This document shows positions 35,205 through 44,229 of a DNA stretch of 64,000 nt, piece by piece. The first letter of the stretch is position 1. Each line of letters opens with the position of its first letter. This DNA is from JAFGBM01 sp964610155 (GTDB lineage: Bacteria; Actinomycetota; Actinomycetes; Actinomycetales; Demequinaceae). The DNA is taken from NCBI GenBank assembly GCA_964610155.1, contig CAZSUY010000008.1, forward strand, positions 1 to 64,000, given 5' to 3'. The translations under genes and the position numbers were made by a program. The notes beneath the pieces were generated by a model, which saw only the letters and a list, made by a program, of their open reading frames with translations, did no database searches and was not told the DNA's origin.

Positions 35205-36092
35205 ATGAACGCCTTCCTCTTTGCTTGGCGCGCCTCGAGGTTCTTCCCCGTCTGGGTCATTCGGGTGTGTGCCGGGGCGGGGACCTGGGTCTCTTGGCTC
35301 CGCCGTGGGAAGGGGGTTCGGCGACTCGAGGAGAACCTTCATAGGGTGACAGGGCTTGAAGGAAAGGAGCTTCGGCGGCTTTCCAGAAGGGGAATGGCCT
35401 CGAGTGCGCGCTACTACGCGGAGGTGCTCGAGCTTCCGAGGATGAAGGGACGCGTCATCGACGCCCGGGTACGCATGATTGGTGCCGAACCCGCGCTTGC
35501 CGCTATGAGAGATCCGGGTCGGATGGTTGCGGCCCTCGGGCACTCGGGTAACTGGGACCTTGTCGGGGCCTACACCTGCCGGAATCTTGGTTCCATTACC
35601 ACGGTCGCGGAGATCATCGAGCCCCGTGAGGCGTTCGAGGAGTTCTTGCGATTTCGGAAGTCTTTGGGGATGACTGTCCTCGGACACGAGGGACAGTCGA
35701 CATTCCGCCGCCTGATAGTGGCTGCGAAGGAGAAGGGCGGAGTGATCGCGCTTCTGTCCGACCGGGACCTCAGCGGCAGTGGAATACGGGTGGTGATATG
35801 GGGGCGAGAGGTACGGGTGGCTCCGGGGCCCGCCGCTCTCGCGATCGCGACCGATACCGTCCTGTTGTCCCTGTCGGCATACTACGAGCGGCTCCATGGG
35901 CGGAGACGCTGGGCGGCGAGATCCAAGTGGGGGACCGTCATGGACTTTGGACCGATCATTCCCGTACCGTCGGGGGCGAAGGCAGAGAGGGTCTCGACGA
36001 TGACGCAGCAGTGGGCGAGTTTCCTCGCTGAGGGCATCTTGAAGCATCCGGAGGACTGGCACATGCTCCAGCGTTTCGGGTGGGTCGAATGA
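35205..36092 (+). CDS. Phosphatidylinositol mannoside acyltransferase
   Basis: A 295-residue protein of the lipid A acyltransferase (LpxL/HtrB) superfamily. The catalytic H-x4-D is H113 to D118 in LGHSGNWD. In Actinomycetes this family member (PatA type) acylates mannose on PIM1/PIM2 at the inner membrane leaflet. An amphipathic N-terminus (FLFAWRASRFFPVWVIR) suits peripheral membrane binding. It lies between pgsA and pimA; its stop overlaps the pimA start (ATGA). Confidence 0.87.
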   Translation: MNAFLFAWRASRFFPVWVIRVCAGAGTWVSWLRRGKGVRRLEENLHRVTGLEGKELRRLSRRGMASSARYYAEVLELPRMKGRVIDARVRMIGAEPALAAMRDPGRMVAALGHSGNWDLVGAYTCRNLGSITTVAEIIEPREAFEEFLRFRKSLGMTVLGHEGQSTFRRLIVAAKEKGGVIALLSDRDLSGSGIRVVIWGREVRVAPGPAALAIATDTVLLSLSAYYERLHGRRRWAARSKWGTVMDFGPIIPVPSGAKAERVSTMTQQWASFLAEGILKHPEDWHMLQRFGWVE

Positions 36093-37210
36093 AGGTTGGC
36101 ATCGTCTGCCCGTACTCCTTGGATCGACCGGGCGGCGTTCAACTGCATGTGACCAGCCTCGCGGCGGCCCTCAACGACCTTGGGCATCAGGTGAGGGTTC
36201 TCGCTCCTTCGGCCCCCCGGACCCCCGTGCCTGGGTTCGTCGATAGTCTCGGAAGATCGATTCCCGTCTCGTACAACGGGTCGACGGCCAGGATCAAGTT
36301 CGGCCTCATTGCGGCGGTCCGGGTCCGAGAGTGGCTCCGCGAGGGCAGGTTCGATATCGTCCACCTCCACGAGCCGGGCGCTCTTTCCCTTGCGCTCCTC
36401 GCCATGTGGGCCCGCATAGGCCCGACGGTGGCGACCTTCCACACCTCGAATGACTCCTCCGCCCTGATGAGACTAGCCAAGCCGTTCATCAAGCCCGGAA
36501 TGGAGGTCCTGGACGCCCGCATCGCGGTCTCGCCTTCGGCGGATCGTACGGTCAAGGAACACCTGCGCCTAGATGCGACCCACATCATCCCCAACGGGGT
36601 GGCGACCAAGGCCTTCATTGGGGCGCCTCCCAGGAGGGCGTGGCAGGGGACCAAGGAGAGACCGACGATCGGGATCCTGGGACGCATGGACGAACCGAGG
36701 AAGGGCCTCGACGACTTTCTCGAGATGATTCCGATCCTCCGGGAGTCGTTCCCCGGAGCACGTTTTCTTATGGCGGGAAGGTACTCGAGGCGCGCCGCCT
36801 CGCGCGCTATCGCGGCGGGAGCCGAGAACGTGGGAGAACTCAACGAATCCCTCAAGCAGCAGTTCATGTCATCCATCGACATATATTGCGCACCAAACAC
36901 CGGGGGGGAGAGTTTTGGCATCGTCCTGGTCGAGGCGATGGCGGCTGGGGCCGCGGTCGTCGCGAGTGAACTCTCGGCCTTCAGGGATGTCGCGACGGCT
37001 CAAGGAGGCGAACCCTGCGTCTCCCTTCATCGGGTCGGGGATGCGGCCCATCTCGCGGAAAAAGTCTCCGAACTGCTCAAGGACAGGGATGCCCGACTCG
37101 CCCTCGCCCGTCGCGGACAGCGCTGCGGCGCGCTCTTCGACTGGGACGTCGTCGCCCCCCGCGTTGAGGCGACATATCGTGAGGCGATTAGAATGTATGC
37201 CGAGCACTAA
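36089..37210 (+). CDS. pimA: Phosphatidyl-myo-inositol mannosyltransferase
   Basis: A 373-residue GT4 GT-B glycosyltransferase using GDP-mannose to mannosylate phosphatidylinositol, the first PIM step. Motifs are YSLDRPGGVQLHV (acceptor/phosphate loop), DIVHLHEPGALSLALLA, and in the C-terminal half ESFGIVLVEAMAAG with the E-x7-E of GT4 near residues 274-282. It follows the PIM acyltransferase with a 4-bp overlap, completing a pgsA-acyltransferase-pimA operon as in mycobacteria. The pdxS gene follows after 15 bp. Confidence 0.92.
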   Translation: MKVGIVCPYSLDRPGGVQLHVTSLAAALNDLGHQVRVLAPSAPRTPVPGFVDSLGRSIPVSYNGSTARIKFGLIAAVRVREWLREGRFDIVHLHEPGALSLALLAMWARIGPTVATFHTSNDSSALMRLAKPFIKPGMEVLDARIAVSPSADRTVKEHLRLDATHIIPNGVATKAFIGAPPRRAWQGTKERPTIGILGRMDEPRKGLDDFLEMIPILRESFPGARFLMAGRYSRRAASRAIAAGAENVGELNESLKQQFMSSIDIYCAPNTGGESFGIVLVEAMAAGAAVVASELSAFRDVATAQGGEPCVSLHRVGDAAHLAEKVSELLKDRDARLALARRGQRCGALFDWDVVAPRVEATYREAIRMYAEH

Positions 37211-37225
37211 AAAAAAGGGGCTGCG

Positions 37226-38128
37226 ATGGCTGAAGCGAAGAGTACGCCAAAGGTCGGCACGGATCTTGTGAAGCGCGGCATGGCCGAGCAGCTCAAGGGC
37301 GGGGTCATCATGGACGTCGTGACGGCCGACCAAGCGAAGATCGCCGAGGACGCCGGAGCCGTCGCGGTCATGGCCCTAGAGCGGGTTCCCGCCGACATCC
37401 GAGCCCAGGGCGGCGTGGCGCGCATGAGCGACCCCGATCTTATTCAGGGCATCCTCGACGCGGTCTCCATCCCGGTGATGGCGAAGGCCCGCATCGGCCA
37501 CTTTGTCGAGGCCCAGGTGCTTGAGAGCCTCGGCGTGGACTACATCGACGAGTCGGAGGTCCTCACCCCAGCCGACTACGAGCACCACATTGACAAGCGG
37601 AAATTCACCGTACCCTTTGTCTGCGGTGCGACCAACCTGGGGGAGGCGCTCCGCCGCATCTCCGAGGGGGCAGCGATGATCCGCTCAAAGGGGGAGGCCG
37701 GAACGGGTGACGTGTCCAACGCCACCACCCACATGCGGTCCATCCGGGGGGCCATCAGGCGCTTGAAGGGCCTGCCAGAGGACGAGCTCTATGCCGCGGC
37801 GAAGGAACTCCAGGCTCCCCTTCCGATGGTTCGTGAGGTCGCGAAGAAAGGAAAGCTGCCGGTCGTCCTCTTCACGGCGGGGGGCATCGCCACCCCGGCG
37901 GACGCGGCGATGATGATGCAGCTCGGCGCCGAGGGTGTCTTCGTTGGTTCAGGGATCTTCAAGTCGGGAGATCCAGCCACCCGCGCCGCGGCCATCGTCA
38001 AGGCCGTGACCTTCTTCGACGATCCCAAGGTCCTCGCCGAGGTCTCCCGGGGGCTCGGGGAGGCTATGGTCGGCATCAACGTCGACGATGTCCCGGAACC
38101 CCATCGCCTCGCTGACCGCGGTTGGTAG
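37226..38128 (+). CDS. pdxS: Pyridoxal 5'-phosphate synthase, lyase subunit
   Basis: A 300-residue TIM-barrel subunit that builds PLP from ribose 5-phosphate, glyceraldehyde 3-phosphate and ammonia from PdxT. Conserved segments are GGVIMDVVTADQAKIAEDAG, MALERVPADIRAQGGVARM, the lysine-bearing PVMAKARIGHF, and FTAGGIATPADAAMMMQLG. ATG 37226 has AAGGGG upstream. A Nudix gene separates it from pdxT, as a different gene does in mycobacteria, where the two PLP genes are also close. Confidence 0.96.
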   Translation: MAEAKSTPKVGTDLVKRGMAEQLKGGVIMDVVTADQAKIAEDAGAVAVMALERVPADIRAQGGVARMSDPDLIQGILDAVSIPVMAKARIGHFVEAQVLESLGVDYIDESEVLTPADYEHHIDKRKFTVPFVCGATNLGEALRRISEGAAMIRSKGEAGTGDVSNATTHMRSIRGAIRRLKGLPEDELYAAAKELQAPLPMVREVAKKGKLPVVLFTAGGIATPADAAMMMQLGAEGVFVGSGIFKSGDPATRAAAIVKAVTFFDDPKVLAEVSRGLGEAMVGINVDDVPEPHRLADRGW

Positions 38129-38136
38129 GTCCTCAA

Positions 38137-38637
38137 GTGGAAACCGAGGAGGCGACTCCCCGGGAGGCGGCACGCATCCTCCTCTTCGACGACCAGAGTC
38201 GGCTGCTTCTGCTCCGCGGGCACGATCCCTTCCTCCCCGAGCGATCGTGGTGGTTCACGCCGGGAGGGGGGCTACACGACGGGGAGGGGCACCGGGAGGC
38301 GGCGGCACGAGAAGCGCGGGAGGAGACGGGATACACAGTCCCAGCCGAGACGCTCACCGGACCCGTATGGGAGCGGACGGCGGTTTTCGACTTCATGCGC
38401 AACCCCTATGTCCAGCACGAAGAGTTCTTTCTGGCGAAGGTTTCCGACGCCGTCGAACAGCGGCCTGCCGTGTGGACTGAAGCGGAACACGACACCATCG
38501 AGGGGGACGGTTGGCACTCGGTCGAGGACATCCGGGGATTCGACATCGAGGTCTTTCCCTTGGCACTCGCCGACCTGCTCTCGACCGTCCAACCTTGGGA
38601 CGGGATCTTGAGGCACCTGGGAAGGGAGGAGGCGTGA
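38137..38637 (+). CDS. Nudix hydrolase
   Basis: A 166-residue Nudix protein. The Nudix box is perfect around residues 47-69: G-x5-E-x7-REAREETG, with E54 and the REAREETGY helix. Substrate unknown; nucleoside diphosphate derivatives are typical. The start GTG 38137 is chosen over an upstream TTG overlapping pdxS. Its stop overlaps the pdxT start (GTGA), so it belongs to the PLP operon; whether it acts in PLP metabolism is open. Confidence 0.87.
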   Translation: METEEATPREAARILLFDDQSRLLLLRGHDPFLPERSWWFTPGGGLHDGEGHREAAAREAREETGYTVPAETLTGPVWERTAVFDFMRNPYVQHEEFFLAKVSDAVEQRPAVWTEAEHDTIEGDGWHSVEDIRGFDIEVFPLALADLLSTVQPWDGILRHLGREEA

Positions 38638-39233
38638 CCGATAACCCTACGATCGGCGTCCTCGCCCTTCAGGGAGACGTCAGGGAACACCTAGCTACCC
38701 TCAAGCGCCTACGCGTAGACGGAATCGGCGTCAGGAGGCTTGCGGAGCTTGAGGAGGTCGATGCCCTCATCCTTCCCGGAGGCGAGTCGACGACGATCGA
38801 GAAGTTGATGAGCGCCGTTGGGCTATTCGAGCCCCTGCGCGCCAAGATCGGTGACGGTCTTCCAGTCCTGGGAACCTGCGCGGGGATGATCCTGCTCGCC
38901 GATGCCGTCGAAGGGGGCACGGAGGATCAGCGAACCCTGGGCGGGATTCCCATCACGGTTCGTCGAAACGCCTTCGGGCGTCAGATCCAATCATCCGAGG
39001 CGGCCCTGACGTGGCTGCCGGATGGAAGCCCTATGAACGCAATCCTCATTCGGGCACCCTGGGTCGAATCGATCGGGGAGGGGGTCGAGGTTCTCGCGAC
39101 CGACGATTCCCACGGCGGTAGAGTCGTCGCAGTAAGGTACGGGAACCTTGTGGCGACCGCGTTCCACCCGGAGATCACTGGAGAGGCGCGCGTGCACCGA
39201 CTCCTCGTGGATCTCACCAAGGCGGCAAACTAG
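38634..39233 (+). CDS. pdxT: Pyridoxal 5'-phosphate synthase, glutaminase subunit
   Basis: A 199-residue class I glutaminase supplying ammonia to PdxS. IGVLALQGDVREH opens the protein, LPGGESTTI forms the oxyanion region, the nucleophile Cys is in LGTCAGMILLA near residue 82, and the His-Glu pair in FHPEITGE near 181-184. GTG 38634 has AGGGAGGAGG upstream and overlaps the Nudix stop. Confidence 0.95.
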   Translation: MTDNPTIGVLALQGDVREHLATLKRLRVDGIGVRRLAELEEVDALILPGGESTTIEKLMSAVGLFEPLRAKIGDGLPVLGTCAGMILLADAVEGGTEDQRTLGGIPITVRRNAFGRQIQSSEAALTWLPDGSPMNAILIRAPWVESIGEGVEVLATDDSHGGRVVAVRYGNLVATAFHPEITGEARVHRLLVDLTKAAN

Positions 39234-39442
39234 CGGGTATTCCTTGGGGGATGGAATCCTTGCGCCTGAAGCCACTTCCCAGTTGGCGGTCGCGGGTATC
39301 GGCTACTCGCGGCGTCGGACCCCCCTGAGTAGAGTGTTACGCGGGGCCACTGGCGTGGTTCCGCCCACGTTGGTCCGGGATACTGCAGCCGGAAGGTCAC
39401 TCTCCGGGCTCGCGCAGATCGGGCTGGGAAGGGAGTGGAGTC

Positions 39443-40228
39443 ATGCGGGTCTGGGGCCTGTCCATGTTGAGGTGGCTCAAGGTCACGGTTGTCGCCCTCG
39501 TGCTTGTGGTTCCCGCCGCGGTCGCCGGACTCGCCATCGGAGGGGGCGCGCTCGTCGGCTTCGGCGTCTTTTTCTTCACCCTCATCGTCACGATAGTTGG
39601 GGTGGGGTATTTGGGGTTCCGGTGGGGCAGGCGGAACAGGGTCCCTATTCGTACCTTTGCGGAGTCGCGGGGCTGGACGTACATAGGTGAGGGTGCTGAC
39701 ATTCCGCTTCCCGCCCGCGGGTTTCCGTTCTCGGCGAAAGGCATCCACAGCACGTGGGGGCTCATCGAAGGAGAACAAGGCGGCACGGCGTTCGCCATCC
39801 TCAGTCACTCTGTCAGCACCAGAAAGAGCGGGAACTATCCGTTGGTATTCTCCGTGGCCGCTGCCCACGTGCCAGCTGACCTCCCGGTGACGGTGGCGAG
39901 GCCTCAGCAGGGCTGGGAGGCATTTGCCGCGGCTGTCGGCGCGGAGGATATCGATACCGAGAGTGCCGACTTCAACGAGAAATGGCGGGTCTGGAGCGTG
40001 GATAAGCGGGCCGCTCACGCCATCCTCCATCCGCGGGTGATGGAGCGTCTTCTTGAGGATGACGCAGGGAGGTTCGCTATTGCATGGGACTCCAACGCGG
40101 TCATGTACATCATGAAGGGCACGTGGAATGTGAAAGACATCGACGGCATCCTCGACCTACTTGTCGATCTCGCCGTCCACGTACCCGCCTATCTGGTGCG
40201 GGAGCGTCCGGAGGGTGTCTTTAAATAG
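39443..40228 (+). CDS. Hypothetical membrane-anchored protein (first of a paralogous pair)
   Basis: A 261-residue protein with two N-terminal membrane segments (about 10-32 and 36-57), then a soluble domain starting after an R-x-G-R-R stop-transfer. The soluble part (FAESRGWTYIGEGADIP, later GRFAIAWDSNAVMYI and DLLVDLAVHVPAYLV) resembles the DUF3137-type layout of a strand-rich domain ending in a helix. I do not recognise a specific family. It begins 209 bp after pdxT; GGAGTGGAG precedes ATG 39443. The next gene encodes a similar architecture. Confidence 0.55.
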   Translation: MRVWGLSMLRWLKVTVVALVLVVPAAVAGLAIGGGALVGFGVFFFTLIVTIVGVGYLGFRWGRRNRVPIRTFAESRGWTYIGEGADIPLPARGFPFSAKGIHSTWGLIEGEQGGTAFAILSHSVSTRKSGNYPLVFSVAAAHVPADLPVTVARPQQGWEAFAAAVGAEDIDTESADFNEKWRVWSVDKRAAHAILHPRVMERLLEDDAGRFAIAWDSNAVMYIMKGTWNVKDIDGILDLLVDLAVHVPAYLVRERPEGVFK

Positions 40229-40255
40229 TGCATCTCTTGTCCGAAGGAGGAATTC

Positions 40256-41014
40256 ATGGCAAACCCAAGTAGTAGGCCGCGCCTCATCGTCGGAGTGGTC
40301 ACCGTCGCGATGGTGGTTCTCTCTTCACTGGTTGTGACCCACACTGCGCCATTCACCGGTTTCCCGTCGCGACTAGAGGGAATGCTCTTCGGGTTGACCT
40401 TCATCGCCGGAGTGATCTTTGTCCTTTTGCTCAACGTGGGCCGTCTTGAGCGTGCGCAGGACCGATGGGCACTCGCGCATGGTCTCGAACGATCGGACGG
40501 ACCGGGGGACCTCGTCCAGGAGATGTCATGTGCGGCGCGTCGCAGGTGGGACGACCCCCGCAGGCCGAGTGTGTTCGTAGGCGAGTATCGGGGAAGGAGG
40601 GTGGTTATGTACAGCCATCCCGGATCCCAGGAGAACCGTAGAGGACGCATGCTGTTGTCCGGCGCCGCAGTAGCCGTCGCCGAGATAGGGGCCGATTTGC
40701 CGCTCTTCGAGGTGGAACGTCGGCCTCGGTCTTCTGGGAGCAAGCCGGTCGCGTTTTCCCAAGGGGGCAATAAAGGCCCCAGGGACGGCGTGTTCGTATG
40801 GTGCAGCGACCCCGATTATGCCGCCGCGGTCACCGACCTGATTCTCGACCGCAGCCGGGCGTTGAACACTGCCCCCTTCATGGTGGCTCTCGACGGCCCT
40901 AGGGTGGTCGCATGGAGCCGCCCTTCCCAGAAGGGTCGGCTGCTTGAGGCGGTGTGCGACATCGCTGACGCCATTTCTCCCGAAATTCTTGACCGTTTCA
41001 GAGTGAAGCGCTAG
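40256..41014 (+). CDS. Hypothetical membrane-anchored protein (second of a paralogous pair)
   Basis: A 252-residue protein with AAGGAGG upstream, two N-terminal membrane segments (about 10-28 and 43-62) and a soluble domain. Its order of features matches the upstream gene: an R-W-A-L-A-H-G-L segment after the membrane part corresponds to F-A-E-S-R-G-W, and the C-terminal FMVALDGPRVVAWSRP with AVCDIADAISPEI matches the neighbour's ending. The two probably arose by duplication and may act together at the membrane. Function unknown. Confidence 0.55.
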   Translation: MANPSSRPRLIVGVVTVAMVVLSSLVVTHTAPFTGFPSRLEGMLFGLTFIAGVIFVLLLNVGRLERAQDRWALAHGLERSDGPGDLVQEMSCAARRRWDDPRRPSVFVGEYRGRRVVMYSHPGSQENRRGRMLLSGAAVAVAEIGADLPLFEVERRPRSSGSKPVAFSQGGNKGPRDGVFVWCSDPDYAAAVTDLILDRSRALNTAPFMVALDGPRVVAWSRPSQKGRLLEAVCDIADAISPEILDRFRVKR

Positions 41015-41114
41015 GACGATAAGCGTCGCGGGTCCGGCTGGCCTGGCGTGGCCCTACCCTAGAATGGACGGAATTCGCCGAGGCTCCGCCTTGGCGCGGG
41101 GCTGAAGGGAAGAT

Positions 41115-41870
41115 ATGTCCGGACACTCCAAGTGGGCAACGACCAAGCACAAGAAGGCCGTCATCGACGCCAAGCGCGGCAAACTGTTCGCCAAGCTCGT
41201 CAAGAACATCGAGGTGGCGGCGCGAGTCGGTGGGGCGGACCTCAACGGCAACCCCACCCTCTTCGACGCGGTCCAGAAGGCCAAGAAATCGTCCGTCCCA
41301 AACGAGAACATCGACCGAGCTCTCAAGCGGGGGGCCGGCCTTGAGGCCGGAGGAGCCGATTACGAAACGATCATGTATGAGGGCTACGCTCCTGGCGGGA
41401 TCGCCGTCCTCATCGAGTGCCTGACGGACAACCGTAACCGCGCGGCGAGCGACGTGAGGGTGGCGCTCACCCGCAGTGGCGGATCCCTTGCCGATCCTGG
41501 TTCCGTCGCCTATCTCTTCTCGCGCAAGGGTCAGGTCATCGTCTCCAAGGAGGGCGGAGTCACGGAGGACGCGATCCTGGAGGCGACGATCGAAGCCGGA
41601 GCCGAGGATATCGTGGACTTGGGAGAGGTCTTCGAGGTCCTCTCGGATCCCGGCAACCTTGTCGCCGTGCGCACGGCCCTCCAGGCCGCCGGGATCGACT
41701 ATGAGTCCGCGGAGGCATCCCTCGTGCCGTCGGTTGAGATCGAGGTCGACGTCGAGGGGGCGCGCAAGATGCTCCGCCTCATCGAGGCTCTGGAGGATAG
41801 CGACGACGTCCAGAACGTGTACGCAAACTTCGATGCCTCCGACGAGGTGTTGGCAGCGGCAGAGGGGTAA
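41115..41870 (+). CDS. yebC: YebC/PmpR-family protein
   Basis: A 251-residue protein of the YebC/TACO1 family: MSGHSKWATTKHKKAVIDAK at the N-terminus, NENIDRALKRGAG, and YEGYAPGGIAVLIECLTDN. The family has been described as transcription regulators and, more recently, as factors that help ribosomes through proline-rich stretches. ruvC starts 2 bp after its stop, a conserved arrangement. Confidence 0.95.
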   Translation: MSGHSKWATTKHKKAVIDAKRGKLFAKLVKNIEVAARVGGADLNGNPTLFDAVQKAKKSSVPNENIDRALKRGAGLEAGGADYETIMYEGYAPGGIAVLIECLTDNRNRAASDVRVALTRSGGSLADPGSVAYLFSRKGQVIVSKEGGVTEDAILEATIEAGAEDIVDLGEVFEVLSDPGNLVAVRTALQAAGIDYESAEASLVPSVEIEVDVEGARKMLRLIEALEDSDDVQNVYANFDASDEVLAAAEG

Positions 41871-41871
41871 C

Positions 41872-42432
41872 GTGCGCATCCTGGGCGTCGACCCGGGCCT
41901 CACCCGGTGTGGCCTAGGTGCGATCGAGGCCAGCCCATCCCGGGCGGTGGCCCTCCTATCCGTATCCGTGGTCTCCTCCGACGCCAGCCTTCCTGTCCCG
42001 CTTCGGCTCGCCGTTATCGCCGACGCCGTCGAGTTTGCCCTTGATGAGGTTCGGCCGGCAGCGGTCGCCCTTGAGCGCGTTTTCTCCCAGCACAATGTCC
42101 GGACCGTCATGGGGACCGCTCAGGTGTCCGGGGTTGTCATGCTCGCCGCGGAAAGGAGGGGCATCCCCGTCGCCCTGTACACCCCCTCAGAGGTCAAGGC
42201 AGCCGTCACCGGAAGCGGGCGGGCGGCAAAGGCGCAGGTTGGGGAGATGGTGCGAAGGCTCTTGGGCCAGGAGGTTCCACTCCGGCCCGCCGACGCGGCG
42301 GACGCCCTCGCCATCGCGATCTGTCACGCCTGGAGGGGCGTCGGGGGTGAGTCGATCGGTCGGGGTGCAGATGCGACGGTCGCGCAGCGTCGATGGGCCG
42401 AGGCGGAACGTGCGGCGCGTCGCCGCGACTAG
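41872..42432 (+). CDS. ruvC: Holliday junction resolvase RuvC
   Basis: A 186-residue RNase H-fold endonuclease that resolves Holliday junctions. Catalytic acidic residues are seen: D7 in RILGVDPGLTRCG, E near 66 in VALERVF, and the pair in RPADAADALAIAICH near 138-142. The C-terminal tail after IGRG is longer than in E. coli and basic. GTG 41872 lies immediately after yebC. Confidence 0.95.
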   Translation: MRILGVDPGLTRCGLGAIEASPSRAVALLSVSVVSSDASLPVPLRLAVIADAVEFALDEVRPAAVALERVFSQHNVRTVMGTAQVSGVVMLAAERRGIPVALYTPSEVKAAVTGSGRAAKAQVGEMVRRLLGQEVPLRPADAADALAIAICHAWRGVGGESIGRGADATVAQRRWAEAERAARRRD

Positions 42433-42489
42433 GTAGCCACCGTGCCGTAGCGTAGTTCGCACATACGTTCGAGTCGCGCGGGAGGCAGG

Positions 42490-43080
42490 GTGATCGCACA
42501 GCTCGCGGGAAGGGCGGTGAAGGTGACCGCATCCTCCCTGGTCATCGATGTGGGTGGCATGGGGCTTCAGGTCCTGTCCACCCCCTCGACCCTTGCAGAT
42601 GTGCGAGTTGGGGAGGGCACGACCGTCCATACCCACCTCGTCGTCCGCGAGGACTCCCTGACCCTCTATGGCTTCGGGACGGCTTACGAGAGGGATGCCT
42701 TCGTCGCTCTCCAGTCCGTAACGGGCGTCGGGCCGCGCCTCGCGCTCTCTATGCTCGCCGTCCATTCTCCCGGGACGCTCGCTCAGGTGGTCGCTACGGG
42801 GGATCGCGCGTCGCTTGAGCGTGTGCCTGGGGTCGGACCGAAGGTCGCCGCGCGGCTCTTGCTTGAGCTAGCCGGGCGGCTACCGGAGGGTGATGTCGGA
42901 GTGCTCCGGGTCGCCACCGACGGCCGGGAACAGGTAACGGAGGCCCTCGTCGGACTCGGCTGGAACACGCGGGATGCTCGCCTGGCCGTTGACGCCGTTA
43001 CTGAAGGAGTCATCGGACCGGATGAGGTGTCGAGCGTCCTGAGGGCGGCCCTTCAGAGGCTAGGGGGTGGACATGGATGA
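42490..43080 (+). CDS. ruvA: Holliday junction branch migration subunit RuvA
   Basis: A 196-residue tetrameric junction-binding protein. Domain I (OB fold) covers about 1-62, domain II (helix-hairpin-helix, GVGPRLALSMLAV and VPGVGPKVAARLLLEL) about 70-135, and domain III, which contacts RuvB, from about 150. GTG 42490 follows GGGAGG. The 3' end overlaps the ruvB start region. Confidence 0.95.
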   Translation: MIAQLAGRAVKVTASSLVIDVGGMGLQVLSTPSTLADVRVGEGTTVHTHLVVREDSLTLYGFGTAYERDAFVALQSVTGVGPRLALSMLAVHSPGTLAQVVATGDRASLERVPGVGPKVAARLLLELAGRLPEGDVGVLRVATDGREQVTEALVGLGWNTRDARLAVDAVTEGVIGPDEVSSVLRAALQRLGGGHG

Positions 43081-44113
43081 GACCCGCCTGGTAGATCCGG
43101 ATGCCGACGCCATTGAGCGAGCCAACGAGGCAGCGCTTCGGCCCGCGAGCCTCGAAGAGTTCGTCGGACAGCACATCGTTCGAAAGCAACTCGGCCTCGT
43201 GTTGGGTGCGGCGAAGGCCAGGGGATCGGTCGCCGACCATGTGCTCCTTTCAGGGCCCCCGGGGCTCGGCAAGACCACCCTCGCGATGATCGTCGCCCAC
43301 GAGATGGGGGCGACCCTTCGGGTGACCTCAGGACCGGCGATCCAGCACGCTGGGGATCTCGCCGCGATCCTCTCGTCCCTCGCCGATGGTGAGGTGCTCT
43401 TCATCGACGAGATCCACAGGCTCGCCCGCCCGGTCGAGGAGATGCTGTATCTCGCGATGGAGGATTTTCGCGTCGACGTGGTCGTGGGAAAAGGGGTCGG
43501 GGCCACATCCATCCCCCTGAGCCTGCCGCCCTTCACCGTCGTCGGGGCGACAACCCGCTCAGGCCTGCTTCCCGCCCCACTGAGAGACCGGTTCGGATTC
43601 ACCGCCCACCTCGACTTCTATTCCGATGATGAATTGCACGCGATCCTTGAGCGGTCTGCCAGATTGTTGGGCTTCAAGGTGGAGGCGTCTGCGGCTAGCG
43701 AGATCGCTGGACGTTCCCGGGGGACGCCTCGCGTCGCCAACCGGCTACTGCGTCGGGTGAGGGACTGGGCGGAGGTTCACGGCGATCGAACGGGGACACT
43801 CGATGCCGCGCACTCCGCCCTGGCCGTGTACGAGGTGGACGAGCGCGGACTCGACCGCTTCGACCGCGCCGTCCTACAGGCGTTGTGTACCCGCTTTGCC
43901 GGTGGTCCTGTCGGTCTTTCGACCCTTGCCATCGCGGTCGGCGAGGAGGTTGAGACCGTCGAGACGGTGGCGGAACCCTTCCTTGTCCGAGAAGGACTCA
44001 TGAGCCGAACTCCTCGGGGGAGGGTCGCCACGCCTGCCGCCTTCGAGCACCTCGGCGTAGACGGATCGGTCGCCCTCAGGGAGGGCGGGGTGGCCTCTAG
44101 GCTCTTCGAATAG
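43073..44113 (+). CDS. ruvB: Holliday junction branch migration helicase RuvB
   Basis: A 346-residue AAA+ motor. The N-terminal signature is RPASLEEFVGQ, Walker A GPPGLGKTTLA, Walker B LFIDEIHRL, sensor 1 GATTRSGLL, and the C-terminal winged helix ends with RTPRGRVATPAAFEHLG. ATG 43073 is placed 6 nt after AGGGGG and overlaps ruvA; GTG 43067 is the alternative. In many actinobacteria yajC follows, but here the next gene is secD. Confidence 0.95.
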   Translation: MDETRLVDPDADAIERANEAALRPASLEEFVGQHIVRKQLGLVLGAAKARGSVADHVLLSGPPGLGKTTLAMIVAHEMGATLRVTSGPAIQHAGDLAAILSSLADGEVLFIDEIHRLARPVEEMLYLAMEDFRVDVVVGKGVGATSIPLSLPPFTVVGATTRSGLLPAPLRDRFGFTAHLDFYSDDELHAILERSARLLGFKVEASAASEIAGRSRGTPRVANRLLRRVRDWAEVHGDRTGTLDAAHSALAVYEVDERGLDRFDRAVLQALCTRFAGGPVGLSTLAIAVGEEVETVETVAEPFLVREGLMSRTPRGRVATPAAFEHLGVDGSVALREGGVASRLFE

Positions 44114-44229
44114 GGCGACGCGCCCATTCGTTTCGACCAGCCGGTTCGACGACAAGGTTCGGAAGCGCCTAGAATCGGCTGGGCTCGATTGAGTGATTTA
44201 TCGGCCGTCACCACCATCGAAGGATTCAA

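Noticed and set aside
34571..35344. Plus-strand open frame of 257 codons over pgsA
   Set aside because: It is an offset frame of pgsA, which carries the full CDP-alcohol motif; the alternative product is Arg/His/Gly-rich and has no domain.
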